Source: Isotricha intestinalis
Taxonomy: Eukaryota > Ciliophora > Litostomatea > Vestibuliferida > Isotrichidae
DNA: 23,450 bases
Direction of reading: 5' to 3'
Assembly (NCBI GenBank): GCA_023807065.1
Contig: JAJJLU010003943.1
Coordinates: forward strand, 1-23,450
Positions 18,241 through 23,450 of the stretch are shown here, piece after piece. Under the pieces are notes generated by a model. The model did not search any database. It was given only the letters and a program-made list of their open reading frames with translations, and had not been told where the DNA came from. Every line of letters starts with the position of its first letter. The first letter of the stretch is position 1. Position numbers and translations under genes: made by a program.

Positions 18241-21200
18241 TCATTTCACTCCAAAATGACTAGATTTTGAAGTTAAATTATGATAAGTAGTAGTATTTGT
18301 TGTTTTAATTTCGTTATTTTTTGATTCCTTTTCTTTTTCTTTTTTCCCTTTTTTGGCTTTCTTTGCATTTTCTAACATATTTCTAATAACTTTCAAAGTA
18401 ATTTCATTTAATCCTTGTTGAAGAACTTCTTCATTAATTAAATTTTCGATTTTTCTTTGAGCATCTTGAACATAAAATCCTTCATAAGACATAGGAATTT
18501 TACTATCATCATTACCTTTTTTAATTTTATATTTATCTATTTTTTCAATAGGTTTATATCTTCTTTTATTAACAATAGCTTTTTCTTTTTTAATTTCAAT
18601 GGGTTTTTCTATTTTTTCTTCAACAATAATATTTTGAGCCATTTTATCTTCTTTTAATCCAACTACAATTTTTTCTACTCCTACTTCTTCAAATATTTTC
18701 ACAACTTCAGCTATTTCATTTTCTAATATTTTTTCTTCATTAACTTGAAAAGTCTTTTCTGGAAGAGGAGAATCAATTTTAGTTAATTTTGGCAATGTAT
18801 TTATTACTCCTAAACATTCACATTTAAAATTCCAAACTTTAACAAATTTATCTTTTGAACATGTTGCAAAACTTAAAGGCTCTTTTATTATTGTTATACA
18901 AGTTAATTCTTCTTTATGTGCTCGCCATTCATATCTTATTATATTTTGATATAAATTTATATAATCTGGAAATTTAGTTCTTCCTTTTTGCTATATATTA
19001 TGATTTATTATAGTTTTAGTGTTTATATCATCTTTTTTAATATATTAAATGTACTTTTTATTATTACTTTAGAACAAGGTTCCAAATCATATTTTTTAAT
19101 AAAACCTAATAAATCCAATAATTTTAAATTACCATGAGAATCACCTATAATTAAATAAAACCTTTTAGATTTTTCTTCATCATTAGAATAATATTGTTCA
19201 GGAGCCATACTTTTATCAATTATTTCATTTTTATAATTATTTGGTACAATATCTAGATTATTATCATCTTCTTCTTCAGGCTCATCAAATATACTTCTTT
19301 CTTTAATTGGTTTTGGAGGAGGAATATAAGGTTTATCAGGGTTCATAAAAGGAGATTCTTCATCAAAATATTTTCTTAACGGCACGTCAAATCCACAATC
19401 ATCCATTTTTTGAATAAGGAAATTTATACTTTTTACAGAAGCTAATTCTATTTTTCTTGATAATTTATAATAATTTCTACTTCTAAACATACATTCACCT
19501 CTATATTCATTATTGGGTTTTATTCCCCACAAATATATTGTTCCATCTGAGTAACTTACAATTAAAACTGCATAAGGATCGAAAAATTTTAATGAATTTA
19601 CATTAATTTTATCTAATTTACCATTTGGTAAATAACATATATCATCTATTTTACTCATTTCAAAATCCCAAATTACGACTAATCCATCTGTGCTTCCTGT
19701 AGCAAATAAATTTAATAGCATTGAAAAATCCAATCAATTTATTTCATTTATTTTATTATCTATTGTATGTCCTCCTCTTATTGTCCTTAATTTTTCTGTT
19801 TCTTCAGGATCATTTTCATTATAAATATTTATTAAAGAGTCATCTCCTGTTGAAATTAAAATAAAATTATCTCCTTCATTACCATAATCATAATAATAAA
19901 ACATTGAACTTATTGCTTTAATATGATCATATTTATAAGTTTGAATACCATCTCTTTCTATTTCTTCTTCATTAATTGATTTAATTAATGAACTATTCCC
20001 AGCATTAAATTGCATAATCGCTCCATTTGTAAAACCTAAATAAAATTTACGGTAATTATTTTCAAAAAGAAAATATTTAATTTTTGTATCTCCATCAAAA
20101 TGTTCATTAGCTGTTAATTTCTTAAAACATTTATATAATACTCCTTCTTTATTAAAAACTCTAACATCTTTAAATGTTGTTACAAAAAATTGTTGATAAT
20201 AAGTATTAAAATCAACTTTAATAGGAAAATTATCATCTTTAACTTGATTTTTTTGAATATATTCTTCTTCTCTATATTTACTATCATAAAATATCATTTT
20301 ATTTCCATAAACAAGGAATTTATTATATTTACTTAGATCTAATAAATTAGTAACTTTAAAATTTTTTTTTGGAGTAGCAATTAATTGTAAACAGACTTTT
20401 AATTTAGTATCCCAAATTCTAACATTTCCTTCTTCATCAACAGAAACAGCCATATAAGAATTACTTAAAAAATTGTATGTAATAACAGGAGCATAATGAC
20501 CTTCTAATCTTCCTTTATAAGCTTCATCAATACTTAAATCAGTACAATAAACATTAATATAATATTCAAATCCAACACTTAAAACGTAACCTACACTTTC
20601 AATTAAAGGATTATAATTTAAACTTCTAACTCCTAAAGAATGATTAGTCCATGTTCTTATTATATCTTTATCATTTAAATTTAATAGTGTAATTTTACCA
20701 TCCATACAAGCAGTTAATATCATCATTGGTTTATATATTTCTATACAATCTAATATTTCACCTTTATGAGGTAATATTTCACAATAATGATTTCTATATG
20801 GATGTCCTTCATTATAATAACAATCATATTTTTGACCATGAAATTCAAATTCAACATCTAATTCATTTAATGTGTAATATGTAAATTTGTCTAATTTACT
20901 TCCAGATGAAAACCATATATTATGCTCTGGTAAATACCATATTCTCTTTTTTAATGTTGGCATTTTCATTTCATGAACTAATTCTATTAAACCGAAAAAT
21001 ACTATTCTTTTATCAATTAATGTCATTGCAATTAAATTTTGATATTGACACATTGATAATATACTATATGACATATTTTTATCGTTTTTATTATTATTTT
21101 TTTTATTTATTTTTTTCTCATTTTTAATCTTTGAATTATGCCTTTTATTGTTATCTAAATAATTTTTAGGATTTAAATAAGTATCTAATTCAACTATTTT

Positions 21201-21794
21201 TTCACTTTTCCCTGTTTTTGGATTATATATTCTAATATTTTTAGTACCATATTCATTAATAATAAGCATATCAATTCTAGGAATAAAAACTGCACTAATA
21301 ACATCTTGTTTATGAATAATATTATCTTTTATTCTAGGAGAAATTTGATATCTTTTATATTTTGCATCTTCGTTTTCATCAACTTTGGCATCAATATCTC
21401 CTTCAACAGTATCAATAATAAATTGAGTGAATTATTCCCATTGCATATGACCATCTCCATTAAAATCAATTTCACAAAAAAATTTATATAATCCATATAC
21501 TAAATTAGTTTCATCCATTGGATTATTTGGATTAAAAGGTAATTCTTTTTTCATTTTTTCTATAAATAATGATTTTTCTATTCCATCTGGATAATCTTTA
21601 TAAAAATCTGCTAATTTATTTATCTTGTTTAAATCTAATAACATCATAATTGTATTTATATCATATTTATGTCTATCTAAAAGATAATAACAATTGTTTT
21701 TAAATATTTTTAAATAAGCATTTTTATATAGTTCTATTGTTATCGGAGGTTCAAAATCTGAGTCTGTACTTCTTTTATCATCATTGTCATTCAT
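18241..21794 (-). CDS. EF-hand plus WD-repeat protein of the WDR49/CFAP337 ciliary type, with two unexplained in-frame stops
   Basis: One gene spans four apparent ORFs. It reads in a single frame from ATG at 21794 to TGA at 18243-18241 if a 77-base intron (19067-18991) is removed, giving 1158 codons. Order: an EF-hand region (loop at 110-121, DFNGDGHMQWE then a TAA codon at position 12), a linker, then about 10-12 WD-like repeats to about residue 970 (IWDTKLKVCLQL; TGSTDGLVVIWDFEMSK; YEWRAHKEELTC; CSKDKFVKVWNF), then a charged Lys/Glu tail. EF-hand followed by two WD propellers and the WDFEMSK-type motif fits the axonemal WDR49/CFAP337 family, so the likely place is the ciliary doublet. TAA at 21434-21432 (codon 121) and TGA at 19736-19734 (codon 687) interrupt it. 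Conserved sequence continues on both sides of each, without frame change. It may be a recent pseudogene, a recoded gene, or carry sequence errors. Confidence 0.8.
18991..19067 (-). other. Probable 77-base intron in the EF-hand/WD gene
   Basis: On the minus strand it begins GTAATAATA and ends ATATATAG. It lies in phase 0 between CSK and QKGRTKFPDY. Removing it cures both a TAG and a frame shift at this point, so the two flanking frames become continuous. A shorter 23-base choice starting at the internal GTACATTT and ending AAAAAAG also restores the frame but leaves the TAG in place. Confidence 0.6.
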
Positions 21795-22502
21795 TTTATT
21801 AAAAAATATTATTTAATGAAATAAATGTTGAAAAATTAATAAATTTTTAATTAATATATAGAATTATATTCAGTTAATTAGCTATAATTTAAATGAAACA
21901 AAAAGAAATAAATATATTGAAGGATTGGATAATTAAAATAAATTAAATAACAAAACTTATTATGGAATTAATTTTTAAGATTATTATTTTTTCTTTTTTC
22001 ACATTTACTAAAAATCAAAATTATTTTTAAATGAAAATAAATAAAACTAATTCAAAATACATTTCAAAAATCTTCCATCAATAATCAAAATTAAATTAAA
22101 ATAATCAAAAATATATTCAAAGAAAATTTAAAGAAAATAGAAATAAAATATCGTTCAATCAAAAATTAAAGAGATAATATTTAAGTTTAAATGAATATGA
22201 ATGACAGGTAAGATAAAATGTAAGAATTAAATAAAAAACCAATTATTGTAAATAAAGAATAAAAACAAAAAATTAATTATAATAATTATCATCTTCAAAA
22301 ATAATTTAGAAAAAGATTCAATTCATAAAAAAAGATTAAATAATAATTATTATAATTTAATGTCAAACAATATCAAAAGGAAAAAATAAATTAAATTTGC
22401 TAACTAGAAATTATATATATATTATATTATAATATACTAATCCATTTTCACTAACATAATATTGTTTGGCTATGAAATAATTAAATTCATACATAAAAAT
22501 AA
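21795..22502. other. AT-rich region upstream of the EF-hand/WD gene, no gene seen
   Basis: This must include the promoter of the minus-strand EF-hand/WD gene. The right part is A-rich on the plus strand with many short AAATAA-like repeats. No open frame or RNA recognised. Confidence 0.5.
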
Positions 22503-22527
22503 TACCGTATTTTAACAATTTGTGCCC
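22503..22527 (+). repeat. Left terminal inverted repeat
   Basis: 25 bases, matching the reverse complement of 22935-22959 with a single mismatch (G at 22507 against T). Confidence 0.85.
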
Positions 22528-22934
22528 CCTTCCCTGCAAAGAAATCGATATTTTTTTTAAGGGGAGGCTTAATTAGAATTTTTTTTTGTGAGGGTGGGCA
22601 CAAATAGATGGGAGATAAAAAATGTTAAAATATAAAAAAAAAAATTTAAAATATAAAAATAATAATATTTAAATTTTAAATTATTAAAAAATTGAAATAT
22701 TTTAATAAGCGTTATATAATTAAATATATATATACATTATATGAAATTAAAATCATTTAAATAAACTTATTTAAATTTTAATTGTTTTTATTGTAACTAG
22801 CTTAAAAAAAGTTCATTTTTTTTTTTGGGCACAATTAGAATTTTTTTGATAATCAAAAAATTTTTTTTAGCGGGCATATTGACAATTTTTTTGAAATTTC
22901 AAATTTTTTTTTTTAGGGGGATAATAATTAGACA

Positions 22935-22959
22935 GGGCACAAATTGTTAAAATAAGGTA
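22935..22959 (-). repeat. Right terminal inverted repeat
   Basis: 25 bases starting GGGCACAAATTG and ending AAGGTA; partner of the left repeat at 22503-22527. Confidence 0.85.
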
Positions 22960-23450
22960 TATTCTTCATTTATTTCTTTTTCTGATTTAATGTTTAATTA
23001 TTAAATTGATAAAATAAATCATTAAAGATAGCACCATAAAATGACAAAAGAAATTTAAATTCTTGAAAAAAAGAAATAAATACTTATAAAAAAGGAGATT
23101 ATAATAATAATATAAACGAAGAAAATAATATTAATTAACAATAAGAAAAATGATAAATAAGATTAAGGAAGTGAAAATTTCTAATGAATATTGAATATTT
23201 AAATCAAATTAAATCAAAGATTAAAGAAAAAGTTTAAATTTATTAGATTTTTATAAAACTAATAAAAACTTAGTTAATTCAATAAAGTTTATTCTAAAAA
23301 AAACAAATTTATAAAAGAAATTATAAATTAACATTGGTCTAGATGAAAACAATGAATGTAAAAATATTTCATCAAGATAATCAGATTATAAAAAGAAAAA
23401 ATTTTATGATATATATTTTCATTTATGAATAAAATATGACTTATTTATTA
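22960..23450. other. Right-end AT-rich region, no supported gene
   Basis: A-rich on the plus strand, with short frames only. An ATG at 23041 is followed by five codons and TAA, and later text in that frame is full of stops. No telomeric repeat is seen at the window end. Confidence 0.5.

Larger units (their letters stand above)
22503..22959. mobile_element. 457-base non-autonomous element with 25-base terminal inverted repeats (MITE-like)
   Basis: The left end (22503-22527) and right end (22935-22959) are reverse complements at 24 of 25 positions: TACC(G/T)TATTTTAACAATTT followed by GTGCCC. Each end starts with TA, so the true ends may be CC...GG inside a TA target duplication, as for Tc1/mariner-type elements. 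The interior has no open frame. It repeats the GGGCACAA motif of the ends at 22596 and 22827 and shares AATTAGAATTTTTT between the two halves. It is noticeably richer in G and C near its ends than the surroundings. It must have been moved by a transposase encoded elsewhere. Confidence 0.75.

Noticed and set aside
18457..18657. Phe/Asn-rich plus-strand frame of 66 residues
   Set aside because: Antisense shadow of the Lys/Glu-rich tail of the EF-hand/WD protein. The same holds for the small plus-strand frames near 10976, 11659, 20906 and 21306.
19020..19070. Programmed -1 frameshift at A-AAA-AAG in the WD gene
   Set aside because: The frame shift leads to a TAG a few codons on; a single intron explains both, so slippage is not needed.
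21381..21440. A 51-base GT-AG intron (starting GTCATATG, ending GTTGAAG) that would remove the TAA in frame
   Set aside because: It would delete the second half of a well-formed EF-hand loop and its exiting helix, and the donor is unlike the GTA of the other introns here. It remains a formal alternative.
1..23450. CRISPR array, bacterial operons or telomeric repeats
   Set aside because: No regularly spaced direct repeats, no Shine-Dalgarno-led operons and no terminal short tandem repeats are visible; the genes are eukaryotic.

Overview
This is a very AT-rich eukaryotic (protist) window. The gene set points to a ciliate or another ciliated protist with ciliate-like families: a double cyclic-nucleotide-binding protein, a Rab GTPase, a phospholipid scramblase, a RING/C2H2 protein, an ankyrin-DHHC palmitoyltransferase, a multipass DMT-like membrane protein, a long coiled-coil protein, and an EF-hand/WD-repeat protein of the ciliary WDR49/CFAP337 type. 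A well supported intron of only 26 bases (GTA...TAG) in one small gene agrees with this. Long open frames encode Gln only by CAA/CAG, and all three stop codons appear to end genes (TAA, TAG and TGA). The working code is therefore the standard one, not the TAA/TAG=Gln code of Paramecium or Tetrahymena. A standard-code ciliate lineage (for example a litostome or heterotrich) is a guess. No telomere is visible at either end.

Layout: 1-1033 has no gene I can support. 1034-3370 (+) is the cyclic-nucleotide-binding protein. 4055-4711 (-) is the Rab, 6030-6857 (-) the scramblase and 7818-8771 (-) the RING/zinc-finger protein. 8895-9250 (-, two exons, not a single ORF) and 9574-10014 (+) are two small secreted proteins transcribed divergently. 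10349-11827 (-) is the ankyrin-DHHC enzyme, sharing a 142-base promoter interval with the coiled-coil gene at 11970-13583 (+). 15357-16460 (-) is the multipass membrane protein. 18241-21794 (-) is one long EF-hand/WD-repeat gene that plain ORF calling breaks into four pieces. 22503-22959 is a small element with terminal inverted repeats.

The long gaps are not empty. Between about 13690 and 14880 (-) lies a broken Sec24-like gene with several frameshifts and in-frame stops. Between about 16900 and 17940 (+) are protein-like frames, one of them BRCT-like, again with stops. Weaker relic-like stretches lie near 3530-3870, 4977-5300 and 7087-7430. The strangest point is the EF-hand/WD gene. A 77-base intron removes one stop and one frameshift, but a TAA remains at the invariant position 12 of its EF-hand and a TGA at a conserved WD-repeat position, in an otherwise intact frame of about 1158 codons. 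Young pseudogene, readthrough/context-dependent recoding and sequence error are the competing explanations.

The genes do not form a pathway. They are a typical protist mixture of signalling, membrane traffic and ciliary functions, each probably with its own promoter.
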